Part shown: positions 51,249 to 58,856 of the stretch, in pieces
Layout: each line of letters starts with the position of its first letter
Numbering within the stretch: the stretch's first letter is position 1
NCBI RefSeq assembly: GCF_019186805.1
Contig: NZ_CP066783.1
Span: 2,803,501 to 2,867,500 of the forward strand
DNA: 64,000 nt
Origin: Comamonas fluminis
GTDB lineage: Bacteria; Pseudomonadota; Gammaproteobacteria; Burkholderiales; Burkholderiaceae_C
Direction of reading: 5' to 3'
Notes under the pieces: model-generated
Database searches by the model: none
The model's input: only the letters and a program-made list of their open reading frames with translations
What the model was told of the DNA's origin: nothing
Made by a program: the position numbers and the translations under genes

Positions 51249-52715
51249 TCAATCCGCGTACGCCGCCAGCGGCTGCGCGGCCAGCTCCGCCGATTGTTCG
51301 ATCTCCACCATGCGTACCAGATCCAGCAGGCTAAAGCGCCCATCGTGGTGCCAGGCGGCTTCGGGCATGCTCATGGAACCAATGGCGGCAATGCGCGTGA
51401 CACCAGCAGCGCCCAGTTGGCTGGCCAGCGCATACAGCCGCTCCGGGCTGGCCGCCAGCCCGGCCGTCTGCAGAAAATCACGCTGCTGCGCGACCACCGC
51501 AATCACAGACTCCAGACTCTGCACAGCCACCACACTGATACTGCGGTGCAGGGCCGTCGGGGTCAGCGGTGGAATGCCATCAGCCCCGGCGTCATCACAA
51601 TACGCCACGCTCCAGGCCGCATCGGCCGGGCCGATCAAGGAATGGGACGGCTGCGCCCACTCCACACTTTGCTGCCAGCGCGCCACGGCCGCGCCCTCTT
51701 CCAGCTCCAGCGCACGGCGTGGAAAGCGCCGCTGCAGATTGGTCAGCTCCGCCGCCAGATAGTCTGCAAACGCACGTGGCGACACTGGCGCGCCACGCTC
51801 CACATAGAACACATGGGGTGAATAGCAGCCTTGCTGGTCATAGCGCATCACATCCCAGGCCGCCAGCCGGGCCAGCGCTGGCGCCTTGAGGCTATCCAGC
51901 GCCTCTTTGGCCACCATGCCAAAGCCCAGCTTGTGCCCATGGGGCAGAAAGCGCGTAGTCACCGGCAGGCGCTGACGCAGCGCATCCAGCGTGTGGTTGC
52001 CGCCATAGGCCAGCACGGTATCAGCCTGGGCATAGAGCGCATCGGCCTCCTCACCACCAGCCCCCCGCCACCAGACCACGGCCAGACAATCGGCCAGCGG
52101 CGGGTGCACCTCGGCCAGCAGCCGGGCAAACCAGCCTGCAAACAAGGGCTCGGCACTGGCCAGCTTGCCAATGGCGGGCGCCTTGACCAGCAGGCCGCAG
52201 ATCAAGCTCCATAGCGACAGCGCAGGCACATTGCCCGCCCAGCTATGCACCAGCAGATTCGGGCCAAAGGCCCGAACTGCACCGCCCTTGGCTGCCGGCT
52301 GAAAGCCGTCCAGCACCGCTGGGTTGGCAAAATCTTCTGCCACAAACCGGCGCAGTTGCGGCGCACGAAAAGTCTTGAAAAATCCCGTCAGCCCCAGGCG
52401 CACCATGTCTGCGTCATAGCTGCTGACCACAGGCAGCCAGGCCTCTGCCTGCTGACGATAAATGTCGTTTCTATCCAGCAAGCGCGCTATGGCTCGGTCT
52501 ATTGCATCGATGATTTCCGCCACGGGCATGGTTCGCAGATGCTTGTCTGCAGCAGCGCGCACATGCTGCGCCAGCCGCTGCATCTGCGCGCTGCCGAGCA
52601 CGGGCACAGACACTTCCAGCCGCACGCGGCCCTGCTCAAAAGGCAGCACCTGCCACTGCACGTCCTCGTCTTTGATGCCCGGCAGATAGCCCGCCCGAAT
52701 GCGCTCGACTTTCAT
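51249..52715 (-). CDS. LuxC-like acyl reductase in a TPP-riboswitch operon
   Basis: A 488-residue member of the LuxC acyl-CoA/acyl-enzyme reductase family. It is related to aldehyde dehydrogenases and reduces a thioester to an aldehyde with NADPH. The likely catalytic Cys is Cys297 in YDQQGCYSPHVFYVE, the block that carries the active Cys in LuxC. FGPNLLVHSWAGNVPALSLW is the conserved nucleotide-region sequence. The start at ATG 52715 lies within a few bases of the luxE-like stop. No luciferase genes are near. Together with the luxE-like gene it would convert a carboxylic acid to an aldehyde. The thiamine context suggests an oxidised thiamine fragment and not a fatty acid; that is inference. 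Confidence 0.85.
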   Translation of the reverse strand: MKVERIRAGYLPGIKDEDVQWQVLPFEQGRVRLEVSVPVLGSAQMQRLAQHVRAAADKHLRTMPVAEIIDAIDRAIARLLDRNDIYRQQAEAWLPVVSSYDADMVRLGLTGFFKTFRAPQLRRFVAEDFANPAVLDGFQPAAKGGAVRAFGPNLLVHSWAGNVPALSLWSLICGLLVKAPAIGKLASAEPLFAGWFARLLAEVHPPLADCLAVVWWRGAGGEEADALYAQADTVLAYGGNHTLDALRQRLPVTTRFLPHGHKLGFGMVAKEALDSLKAPALARLAAWDVMRYDQQGCYSPHVFYVERGAPVSPRAFADYLAAELTNLQRRFPRRALELEEGAAVARWQQSVEWAQPSHSLIGPADAAWSVAYCDDAGADGIPPLTPTALHRSISVVAVQSLESVIAVVAQQRDFLQTAGLAASPERLYALASQLGAAGVTRIAAIGSMSMPEAAWHHDGRFSLLDLVRMVEIEQSAELAAQPLAAYAD

Positions 52716-52720
52716 ACCGC

Positions 52721-53815
52721 TCAAGCTCTGGCAGCCTGAACAAACTCATCCACGGCCAATGAGCAGCCCTTGGCCGCAGCGCCTTCTGCGCGGCCCAGCA
52801 GCAAGAAACCGCTGGCTTCATCGGCGCCCGCCCACAGGCCCACGTCTTCGGTCAGGATGGTGGTGACGGCGTTGTAATTGGCCAGATCACAGTGCACCAG
52901 AATGCCGCGCTCGCCCGCAGGCACATCGCGGCCGGTAATCGGCTCGACCAGACGCGAGCGAATCCAGTGCGGGCCGGATTTGATGGATGGCAATGCCTCG
53001 TTGCCGCTGTCGTAGAACTGCGTGCTCAGTTCCGTCATGCCATACATATTGATGCACAGCGAGCGAGGCACGCCAAACAGGGCCGACAGATCGCTGTAAA
53101 ACTCTTCAAGCGGAAGCTCACGCGACTGGCCCTTGTAGCCGCCGGTATCCAGAATTCGGCTACCTGCGGGCAACTTGAAGCTGCGGCCCATCTCACGCAG
53201 CGCGTCCATCACATGCACAAGGCTAAAACTGGCGCCCAGCAGGGCAAACGGCTGGCCACTGTCTTCTGACGCCTGCAGCGCCGCGCACAGGCCGGGCATA
53301 TCCAACCCTTCAGGCGTGAGGTAATAGCGGCTGTCAGGCGTACCAAATTCCGATTTGGCCAGCGCCAGATAGTGGGCCAGCGAAGAGTTCGGCATGGCCT
53401 GCTCGTCCGGGAAGAGGACACCCATCTCCATGCGCTGCACGCCTTGCATGAAACGCTGCGAAAAATAGCGCTTCATCGACAGGTCATACACCTCCAGCGC
53501 CGGGTGAAAATGCCGCCCGCGCGCAGCCCGTCCGGTGGTGCCGCTGGTCATGAAAACACGCTCGGCAGGCGATGCGGGTTCGCTGCGCAACTCCATGGCC
53601 TTGAAGGCATCGATGGGCACGGCAGGAATATCACGCCAGGACTTCACATTGCGCAGACTGGCGCCACGGCGCTGGCAAAAGCTGCGAAACGGTGCGTTGT
53701 TTTCGTACTGGTGCGCAAACAGTCGCAAAGCCATTGCGTTGAACTGTTCATCCGTACATCCATCCTGCGCAATAAAACCCAGCAGGTCGGCGACCAGGGC
53801 AGCAGCCTTGTCCAT
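52721..53815 (-). CDS. LuxE-like acyl-protein synthetase in a TPP-riboswitch operon
   Basis: A 364-residue acid-activating enzyme. FMTSGTTGRAARGRHFH (residues 88-104) is the adenylation motif of the LuxE/ANL group. NMYGMTELSTQFYD is the aromatic/acidic block that completes the AMP site. Cys351, 13 residues from the end in KGCSLAVDEF, stands where LuxE proteins have the Cys that accepts the acyl group. So it should activate an acid with ATP and hand it to the LuxC-like partner. I choose ATG 53815 because AAGGA stands five bases before; that site lies inside a hairpin after the TPP riboswitch. It is the first gene of the operon. Confidence 0.85.
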   Translation of the reverse strand: MDKAAALVADLLGFIAQDGCTDEQFNAMALRLFAHQYENNAPFRSFCQRRGASLRNVKSWRDIPAVPIDAFKAMELRSEPASPAERVFMTSGTTGRAARGRHFHPALEVYDLSMKRYFSQRFMQGVQRMEMGVLFPDEQAMPNSSLAHYLALAKSEFGTPDSRYYLTPEGLDMPGLCAALQASEDSGQPFALLGASFSLVHVMDALREMGRSFKLPAGSRILDTGGYKGQSRELPLEEFYSDLSALFGVPRSLCINMYGMTELSTQFYDSGNEALPSIKSGPHWIRSRLVEPITGRDVPAGERGILVHCDLANYNAVTTILTEDVGLWAGADEASGFLLLGRAEGAAAKGCSLAVDEFVQAARA

Positions 53816-53820
53816 GAGAT

Positions 53821-53853
53821 TCCTTCGAGAGCTGAAATGTTCTGCTCCGAAGG
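53821..53853 (-). promoter_or_regulatory. Hairpin that masks the ribosome site of the luxE-like gene
   Basis: On the minus strand CCTTCGGAGC pairs with GCTC-T-CGAAGG (one bulge), and the second arm contains the GAAGGA ribosome site of the gene at 53815. A second hairpin GCTGCC-CTGT-GGCAGC lies just before it. This is the expected form of a translation-controlling expression platform behind the riboswitch. Confidence 0.6.
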
Positions 53854-53894
53854 CTCCTGCCATGCTGCCACAGGGCAGCCATCGAGGAATGCAA

Positions 53895-53967
53895 GCTCTT
53901 CTTCCGCCGGCATGACCCGGGTCAAGTTCACGGGTTTAGATCTCAGCACTGGCGTGCACCCCGGAGC
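53895..53967 (-). promoter_or_regulatory. TPP riboswitch (THI element)
   Basis: The minus strand carries all conserved parts of the thiamine diphosphate riboswitch in order: GCTCCGGGGTGC, then GTGCTGAGATC, then AACCCGTGAACTTGACCCGGGTCATGCC (listed here as ACCCGTGAACTTGACCCGG and TCATGCCGGCGGA), closed by GAGC, which pairs with the starting GCTC to form P1. The gap to the first start codon (53815) is 80 bases and holds an RBS-masking hairpin. When thiamine diphosphate is plentiful the operon should be off. This is strong evidence that the luxE-luxC-ABC-SDR operon serves thiamine supply. Confidence 0.95.
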
Positions 53968-53973
53968 GCGGCC

Positions 53974-53979
53974 ATCATA
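53974..53979 (-). promoter_or_regulatory. Predicted -10 element of the thiamine-controlled operon
   Basis: TATGAT on the minus strand lies seven bases before the first riboswitch base, at the expected distance from a transcript starting at P1. No strong -35 is visible 17 bases further; CTGATT is the best candidate. Confidence 0.45.
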
Positions 53980-54237
53980 CCCCAGCCATCTCTCGCAATC
54001 AGGACATGGCAGCCTTGCTCTGGCCGCAGGAATGCAAGCCTTTACGCACCCTTGCACAATCGTGCCCACGCGCTGTCCTGCTCACGCCCACCACCGACGC
54101 AGCAGAGCCTGCCACGGCCATCCGGGTAAAAAAGCTTTGCGCCACAAGCTGCGAGCGCAGCAAACACCTGGGTGTACCCTCCAAGGCCCTCCAAGGCCCA
54201 GCAAGCTCACTACAAATACATCCCACAAAATGAGCCT

Positions 54238-54281
54238 GAAGCGCTTATTCATCAAGCGCATACAGCTATATTTTTCATAGT
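54238..54281. repeat. Dispersed intergenic element, copy 5
   Basis: GAAGCGCTTATTCATCAAGC with the following GCATACAGCTATATTTTTCAT contains GCGCTT/AAGCGC as an inverted repeat and ends with AGCTAT. It is the clearest copy of the element and ends just before the deaminase start codon. Confidence 0.55.
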
Positions 54282-54282
54282 C

Positions 54283-54756
54283 ATGTCAAGCACACCCCTC
54301 TACCAGCAGGCGCTGATGCGTCAAGCCGTCGATCTGGCCCACACCAACCGCCTGCAAGGCGGCCGCCCTTTTGGCGCCGTCCTGGCTCAAGGCGATCAGG
54401 TCATTGCCACAGGCGTGAACAACATCATCGCCAGCCACGACCCCAGCGCCCATGCAGAGATGGAGGCCATACGCGCGGGCACACAAAAACGCGCCAATCC
54501 CAGTCTGGCGGGCCTGAGCATTTACGCCAGCGGCCACCCTTGCCCCATGTGCCTGGCGGCACTGGTCATGAATGGGGCCGAAGAGGTATTTTTCGCTTTC
54601 GACAATGCCGATGCGCAGCCCTACGGCCTGTCCAGCGAAGGCACATACCAGCGCCTGCGTCTGTCGCTCTCGCCTGCACCTCTGCCCATTACCCGTATTG
54701 ACACGGGCATTACGGCAGAACAGCTTTACGGCAACGCCCCCTGGCATCAGGGTTGA
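54283..54756 (+). CDS. Nucleoside/base deaminase (CMP/dCMP deaminase fold, guanine deaminase-like)
   Basis: A 157-residue zinc-dependent deaminase. The zinc and catalytic residues are in SAHAEMEAIRAG (His, Glu) and ASGHPCPMCLAALV (two Cys). GRPFGAVLAQGDQVIATGVN is the typical N-terminal strand pair. This pattern matches guanine deaminase GuaD and related nucleoside deaminases; tRNA adenosine deaminase TadA is less likely from the C-terminal part. ATG 54283 is the start with the full fold; upstream codons run through a repeat element. It is read away from the thiamine-controlled operon. A part in pyrimidine salvage for thiamine is possible but not shown. Confidence 0.88.
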   Translation: MSSTPLYQQALMRQAVDLAHTNRLQGGRPFGAVLAQGDQVIATGVNNIIASHDPSAHAEMEAIRAGTQKRANPSLAGLSIYASGHPCPMCLAALVMNGAEEVFFAFDNADAQPYGLSSEGTYQRLRLSLSPAPLPITRIDTGITAEQLYGNAPWHQG

Positions 54757-54836
54757 GCGCAGCGCTTGCAAAGCCATAACAACCAGGCATTGAAGCCTGC
54801 GCTGTGCAGAACACTGTGCAGCAACGGCCTGTTTTC

Positions 54837-56108
54837 ATGACGATACCCACACTCTCTTCCACAAACCGCATCCCCGCCTGGCTATGGCTATGCGTGGTGG
54901 TACTGATCACCATCAACCTGCGCCCTTTTCTCACCGCACCCGGCCCGCTGGGCTATGCCATTCAGCAAGCTACGGGCATGGACTTGCGCAGCTTTTCCTG
55001 GCTCACGCTGCTGCCCATGGCGCTGATGGGGATTGGCGGCTGGCTTGCGCCTTCTGCCCTGCTGCGCCTGGGCGCTCGCAATGCCATCTGCGGCTCTTTA
55101 CTGCTGATTGCACTGGGTTGCGCACTGCGCCTGATGCACGCTGGTGCGGCCACCGGCAGCCTGCTGATTGCCACGGCTGGCCTGTGCGGCGCGGGCGTTG
55201 CCCTGGTGCAAAGCATCGTGCCGGGGCTCATCAAACGCCAGTCTCCACATAACATCGCCCCCATGATGGGCCTTTATTCAGCGGCGCTGATGGGGGGCGG
55301 CGCACTCAGCGCCCAGCTTTCGCCGCTGTCCATGCAATGGGGGCTGAACTGGCAGCAAGCTCTGGCCATCTGGGCCATTCCAGTGTTGCTGGCACTGCCA
55401 CTGGCCTGGTATGTGCTGACGCTGATGGGCAGCCCTGCTAGCACACAGCCATCATCCACCACAGCCCCCACATCCACATCCACATCCACATCCGCACCAG
55501 TGCCCGTAGCCAGCAGCGACACCGGCTGGCTGCTGCGCCGCCGCCGCACCTGGCTTCTGCTCATCAGCTTTGGCCTGATGAATGGCGGTTACGCATCCAC
55601 CGTCGCCTGGCTTGCGCCCTTCTACCAGACCCATGGCTGGTCAGCCACGCAAAGTGGCTCGCTGCTGGCGATTTTGTCGATTGCACAAGCTGTATCCGCC
55701 CTGGCCATGCCCGCCTTTGCGCGCCGTAATGTGGACCGCCGCCCCTGGGTCATTCTGGCGCTGCTGCTGCAAATCATCGGCTTTACCGGTCTGGCGCTGT
55801 GGCCAGATGCCATGCCCAAGCTCAACGCCATCGTTCTGGGCCTGGGCCTGGGTGGCTGCTTTTCCCTGTACATGCTGGTGGCGCTGGACCATCTGCCCAT
55901 TTCCACCCAAGCCGGTGCGCTCAACTCCCTCATGCAGGGCGGCGGTTTTATTCTTGCGGCGCTGGCTCCGCTGGTCATGGCACAACTGCACCAGATCAGC
56001 GGTCACTGGGCTACAGGCTGGCTGTACCAGGCCGGCATCGCCGCACTGGTCTGCGTGCTGGTTACACGCTTCGATCCCAAGGGCTATGCACAAGTGCTGG
56101 CGCGATAA
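54837..56108 (+). CDS. MFS transporter, CynX/NimT family
   Basis: A 423-residue, 12-helix transporter. ITINLRPFLTAPGPLGYAI is the signature of the CynX (cyanate)/2-nitroimidazole transporter group (NLRP near the first helix). The central loop is unusual: a Ser/Thr/Pro-rich linker coded by a CACATC microsatellite (about 55468-55493). QAGALNSLMQGGGFILAAL is the conserved helix 10-11 area. It lies 80 bases after the deaminase gene and may be co-transcribed, so it may carry a base or amide. Start choice between 54804 (GTG) and 54837 (ATG) is uncertain, as neither has a good ribosome site. Confidence 0.85.
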   Translation: MTIPTLSSTNRIPAWLWLCVVVLITINLRPFLTAPGPLGYAIQQATGMDLRSFSWLTLLPMALMGIGGWLAPSALLRLGARNAICGSLLLIALGCALRLMHAGAATGSLLIATAGLCGAGVALVQSIVPGLIKRQSPHNIAPMMGLYSAALMGGGALSAQLSPLSMQWGLNWQQALAIWAIPVLLALPLAWYVLTLMGSPASTQPSSTTAPTSTSTSTSAPVPVASSDTGWLLRRRRTWLLLISFGLMNGGYASTVAWLAPFYQTHGWSATQSGSLLAILSIAQAVSALAMPAFARRNVDRRPWVILALLLQIIGFTGLALWPDAMPKLNAIVLGLGLGGCFSLYMLVALDHLPISTQAGALNSLMQGGGFILAALAPLVMAQLHQISGHWATGWLYQAGIAALVCVLVTRFDPKGYAQVLAR

Positions 56109-56156
56109 GCTCACCTTTGGTTTTCTGATTCTCCTTTTGAATATCCATTCAGATAG

Positions 56157-56200
56157 TTTCCTTGTATTTTGTAAGATTATTCTTACAAAATACAAGGAAA
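56157..56200. repeat. Perfect 19-bp AT-rich inverted repeat at the edge of the pilin cluster
   Basis: TTTCCTTGTATTTTGTAAG pairs exactly with CTTACAAAATACAAGGAAA across the loop ATTATT. It lies 49 bases after the transporter stop. It may end transcription of the upstream gene, but the low GC and lack of a clear T tract also fit a regulator site or a trace of DNA integration. Confidence 0.6.
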
Positions 56201-56292
56201 ACGAATGGCTGCACAAGAAAGCTTTACGTTAGCTTTACGAGGCATAGAAAAGATACTGAGTTCCATTGCAACTACACTACCGTATCAAAAGG

Positions 56293-56322
56293 TTGCTTTT
56301 CTTTACCAAACAAATCTAGAAT
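56293..56322 (+). promoter_or_regulatory. Possible promoter of the minor pilin cluster
   Basis: TTGCTT and TAGAAT are 18 bases apart, about 60 bases before the first pilin start. The match is fair, and the surroundings are AT-rich. Confidence 0.35.
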
Positions 56323-56356
56323 TCAACCAAAATACTCTATCGCATTCCAAATCACT

Positions 56357-56375
56357 CTCGGAATTGATTTCCGAG
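56357..56375 (+). promoter_or_regulatory. Leader hairpin overlapping the fimT ribosome site
   Basis: CTCGGAA pairs with TTCCGAG over a five-base loop, and the last G belongs to the GAGGAGG ribosome site of the first pilin gene. Pairing could lower its translation. Confidence 0.4.
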
Positions 56376-56383
56376 GAGGCTCC

Positions 56384-56932
56384 ATGCCAATTCAATCAAG
56401 ACACCAATCCGGCTTTACATTGATTGAATTAATCACGGTCATCTCACTTATAGCCATTGCCGCTGTGTGGGCGGCTCCCAGCATGGCTTCATTGATCCGC
56501 TCCAACCGCGCCAGTGGCGAGATCAATCAAGTTGGCGCCTCCATCCGATATTCAAAATCAGAGGCTATTAAACGAGGCCTGAATGTCATCATATGCCCAT
56601 CCTCCGATTCTGCGAGCTGCTCAAGCAGCAACAACTGGGGAAATGGATGGATTATCTATGTGGACAGCAATTCAAATGGCTCACTCGATAGCGGCGAGCC
56701 AATTTTAAAAACAGAACAAAAATTTCAGACGAATGACCAATTGCTAGCCTCTGGAAATGCATCCAATCTTAAATTCAACAGAGATGGCTTTGCTTTTGAT
56801 TTACCCAGTTCTGCATCACTGACCCTGACACTCACCACAACCCCACAAGATGCATCAGCACAGCGTTGTTTAGTTATTGGTTTGTCTGGAAGCTTCAATA
56901 TTCTAAAACAGGGAGCCAGTGGCTGTGCGTAA
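56384..56932 (+). CDS. fimT: Type IV minor pilin, GspH/FimT family
   Basis: A 182-residue pre-pilin. After a short leader comes SGFTLIELITVISLIAIAAV, with the class III signal cut after Gly and Glu5 present, then a GspH/FimT globular domain ending with a Cys pair (RCLVIGLSGSFNILKQGASGCA, of which RCLVIG and SGCA are the key parts). The start at ATG 56384 follows GAGGAGG by six bases. It begins the cluster fimT-pilV-pilW-pilX-pilY1-pilE, whose products prime pilus assembly in the inner membrane. Codon use and GC are below those of the genes to the left. Confidence 0.93.
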   Translation: MPIQSRHQSGFTLIELITVISLIAIAAVWAAPSMASLIRSNRASGEINQVGASIRYSKSEAIKRGLNVIICPSSDSASCSSSNNWGNGWIIYVDSNSNGSLDSGEPILKTEQKFQTNDQLLASGNASNLKFNRDGFAFDLPSSASLTLTLTTTPQDASAQRCLVIGLSGSFNILKQGASGCA

Positions 56933-57494
56933 ATCACGAAAATTATCTGCAGGCTTCTCTTTACTGGAGGTATTGATATCTCTGGTCATCATTTCTCTTG
57001 GAATACTAGGCATAACCGGCTTGCTCATCAAAGGCATGAGTAATGCGAAATCAGCCAACCAACGCGCTGTTGCAGCCATGGAGGCCAGCAGTCTGGCTGC
57101 CTCCATGTACACCAACAGAGCCTTCTGGGCATCAACAACTACGCCCATCTCTTTTTCCACGCAATGGTCTGCCAGCAAACCTACAGTCGCAAGCTCTGTT
57201 GGCATCAGCTTCATTGATCCAGCATCCTGTGATGATGTCAGCAGCAAATGCAGCTCAGCACAAATTGCAGGGGCTGATGCACAGGGGTGGGCAAACAGCA
57301 TCAACAACGCCCTGGCCAATGGTGCAAGCACCATCAGCTGCAACCCTAGAACGGATGGCGCATTCAAAATTAATAGCTGTGACATCACGCTTTCATGGAC
57401 TGAGAAGTTCGTGGATACCAGCAACGGCAGCACCACAAAATCCTCTTCATCCACCAGTGGCACACGCTCCTACACCTTGCATGTTGAGCCATGA
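56925..57494 (+). CDS. pilV: Type IV minor pilin PilV
   Basis: A 189-residue pre-pilin with SAGFSLLEVLISLVIISLGI, Glu5 present, typical of PilV. The globular part is Ser/Thr/Ala-rich, with paired Cys. I prefer GTG 56925, nine bases after GGGAG; the GTG two codons earlier is only three bases from it. The start lies inside the end of fimT, and the gene overlaps pilW by four bases. PilV is part of the pilus tip initiation complex with PilW, PilX and PilY1. Confidence 0.9.
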   Translation: MRKSRKLSAGFSLLEVLISLVIISLGILGITGLLIKGMSNAKSANQRAVAAMEASSLAASMYTNRAFWASTTTPISFSTQWSASKPTVASSVGISFIDPASCDDVSSKCSSAQIAGADAQGWANSINNALANGASTISCNPRTDGAFKINSCDITLSWTEKFVDTSNGSTTKSSSSTSGTRSYTLHVEP

Positions 57495-58279
57495 AGAAAA
57501 AAATTCACACTCACATCCACAGCCAAAAACAGAATGGATTCACGCTGATTGAATTCATGATTGCAATGGCTATGAGCCTTTTTTGCGTACTGGCCATGAC
57601 CGGGATATATTTAAGCATCAAAAATGGTTTTTTTGCGCAAGGAAATATATCATCCATGCAAGAGTCCGAGCGTCTTGCATTAACCTCTTTGAACAATACC
57701 ATTCAGCTTTCTGGTTACTACCTTAATCCACAAAACTCCAATACACAAACAGCAGCCTTCCCTGTGGATTCTGCCAATGGATTTGCAGCAGGCCAGTACA
57801 TCTCATCAAGCGCAACAGCCGGAAAAAAAAATACAGTCTCTGTAAAATTTCAAACAGCGCCGAATGATGGCCTGCTAACTTGTATAGGAACTGGAAACAC
57901 TGGCACGGCGAATACGGTTTTCACCAATACATTCACCTTTACCGCAAACAGTGCTCAAACAGGGACTTATCTGCTTCAGTGCACTGTTTATGACGACATT
58001 AGCAAAAAATCTGTTCAAGCAACTCTGGCAGAGAATATTTCAAGCTTCAATATTGCCTACGGTGTTGATTCCGATAGCGACGGGAATATCGACTACTACA
58101 CTACAGCAATTGCCCCTTTGAATGCGCTATGGCTGAATGTTAAGTCTGTGCGCATATCCATTGCATTTGCTGACATGGTTAACACCACCGCTGGAAACAC
58201 ACCAAAATCTGCACCTGCAATCATTCAATACATCAATCTGATGAACAATTACACTGCCAGAAATGATGCAACATCCTGA
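57491..58279 (+). CDS. pilW: Type IV minor pilin PilW
   Basis: A 262-residue pre-pilin. NGFTLIEFMIAMAMSLFCVL is the leader junction and N-terminal helix. The domain includes SGYYLNPQNSNT and YGVDSDSDGNIDYYTTA, where the latter D-x-D-x-D-x-N-x-D stretch resembles a calcium-binding loop and is typical of PilW. It overlaps pilV by four bases (ATGA) and pilX by 17 bases. Confidence 0.9.
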   Translation: MKKKIHTHIHSQKQNGFTLIEFMIAMAMSLFCVLAMTGIYLSIKNGFFAQGNISSMQESERLALTSLNNTIQLSGYYLNPQNSNTQTAAFPVDSANGFAAGQYISSSATAGKKNTVSVKFQTAPNDGLLTCIGTGNTGTANTVFTNTFTFTANSAQTGTYLLQCTVYDDISKKSVQATLAENISSFNIAYGVDSDSDGNIDYYTTAIAPLNALWLNVKSVRISIAFADMVNTTAGNTPKSAPAIIQYINLMNNYTARNDATS

Positions 58280-58856
58280 AAAAAAATCAATGCAGTCTGG
58301 CGTGGTAATGATCATCAGCCTGCTAATGCTGATGACGGTAACCATTCTTGGAATTTTCGCTGTCAAAAGCGTTTTATTAAGTGAAAGTGCTGCTGGCAAC
58401 ACCATGGACAAGCAGCGCGCCATACAAGCTGCAGAGGGTGCTGCTCGCTATGGAGAAGCCTGGATTACGCAGGAACTCAATAATCTTGGAAGCCAGGTGG
58501 ATTGCACCAACAGCACACCATTGAATGTTGACAAAATATCTTCCATGCGGATCTGTAAATCCACATTGACGTCACTCGATCTGCCCTGGACTGGATCCAT
58601 GTCCTATACACCCAGCAACATGACTATTGCAGCAGGCGGGGGACTCACAAGTGCGACGAACTCCAGCGCACAGGATGTCAATTATGCTGCGGCACCACAG
58701 CTGCATATCGGCTATCTGGGCGGTAGTGCAGATACACGCCAAGGAATTTATTACCAAATTTCAGCAATGGCTTCAGGCGGCAACAGCAACACAGTTTCTA
58801 TTGTTCTGAGCACCTTGCAAGTCACCAAGACCAACTTGAATCTGGGAGGACTATGA
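58263..58856 (+). CDS. pilX: Type IV minor pilin PilX
   Basis: A 197-residue protein with an atypical pilin N-terminus: QSGVVMIISLLMLMTVTILG followed by ESAAGNTMDKQRAIQAAEGA, as in PilX proteins, where Glu5 is absent. The start codon is within the end of pilW. The stop overlaps the pilY1 start. PilX joins the minor pilin complex that connects PilY1 to the pilus tip. Confidence 0.88.
   Translation: MMQHPEKKSMQSGVVMIISLLMLMTVTILGIFAVKSVLLSESAAGNTMDKQRAIQAAEGAARYGEAWITQELNNLGSQVDCTNSTPLNVDKISSMRICKSTLTSLDLPWTGSMSYTPSNMTIAAGGGLTSATNSSAQDVNYAAAPQLHIGYLGGSADTRQGIYYQISAMASGGNSNTVSIVLSTLQVTKTNLNLGGL

Noticed and set aside
51249..53815. Bioluminescence operon
   Set aside because: Only luxC- and luxE-like genes are present. 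There is no luciferase or acyl-transferase gene, and the TPP riboswitch and importer point to thiamine.
56205..56423. A 72-codon frame before fimT beginning MAAQESF
   Set aside because: It overlaps the fimT start and its leader hairpin, has no ribosome site, and resembles no family.
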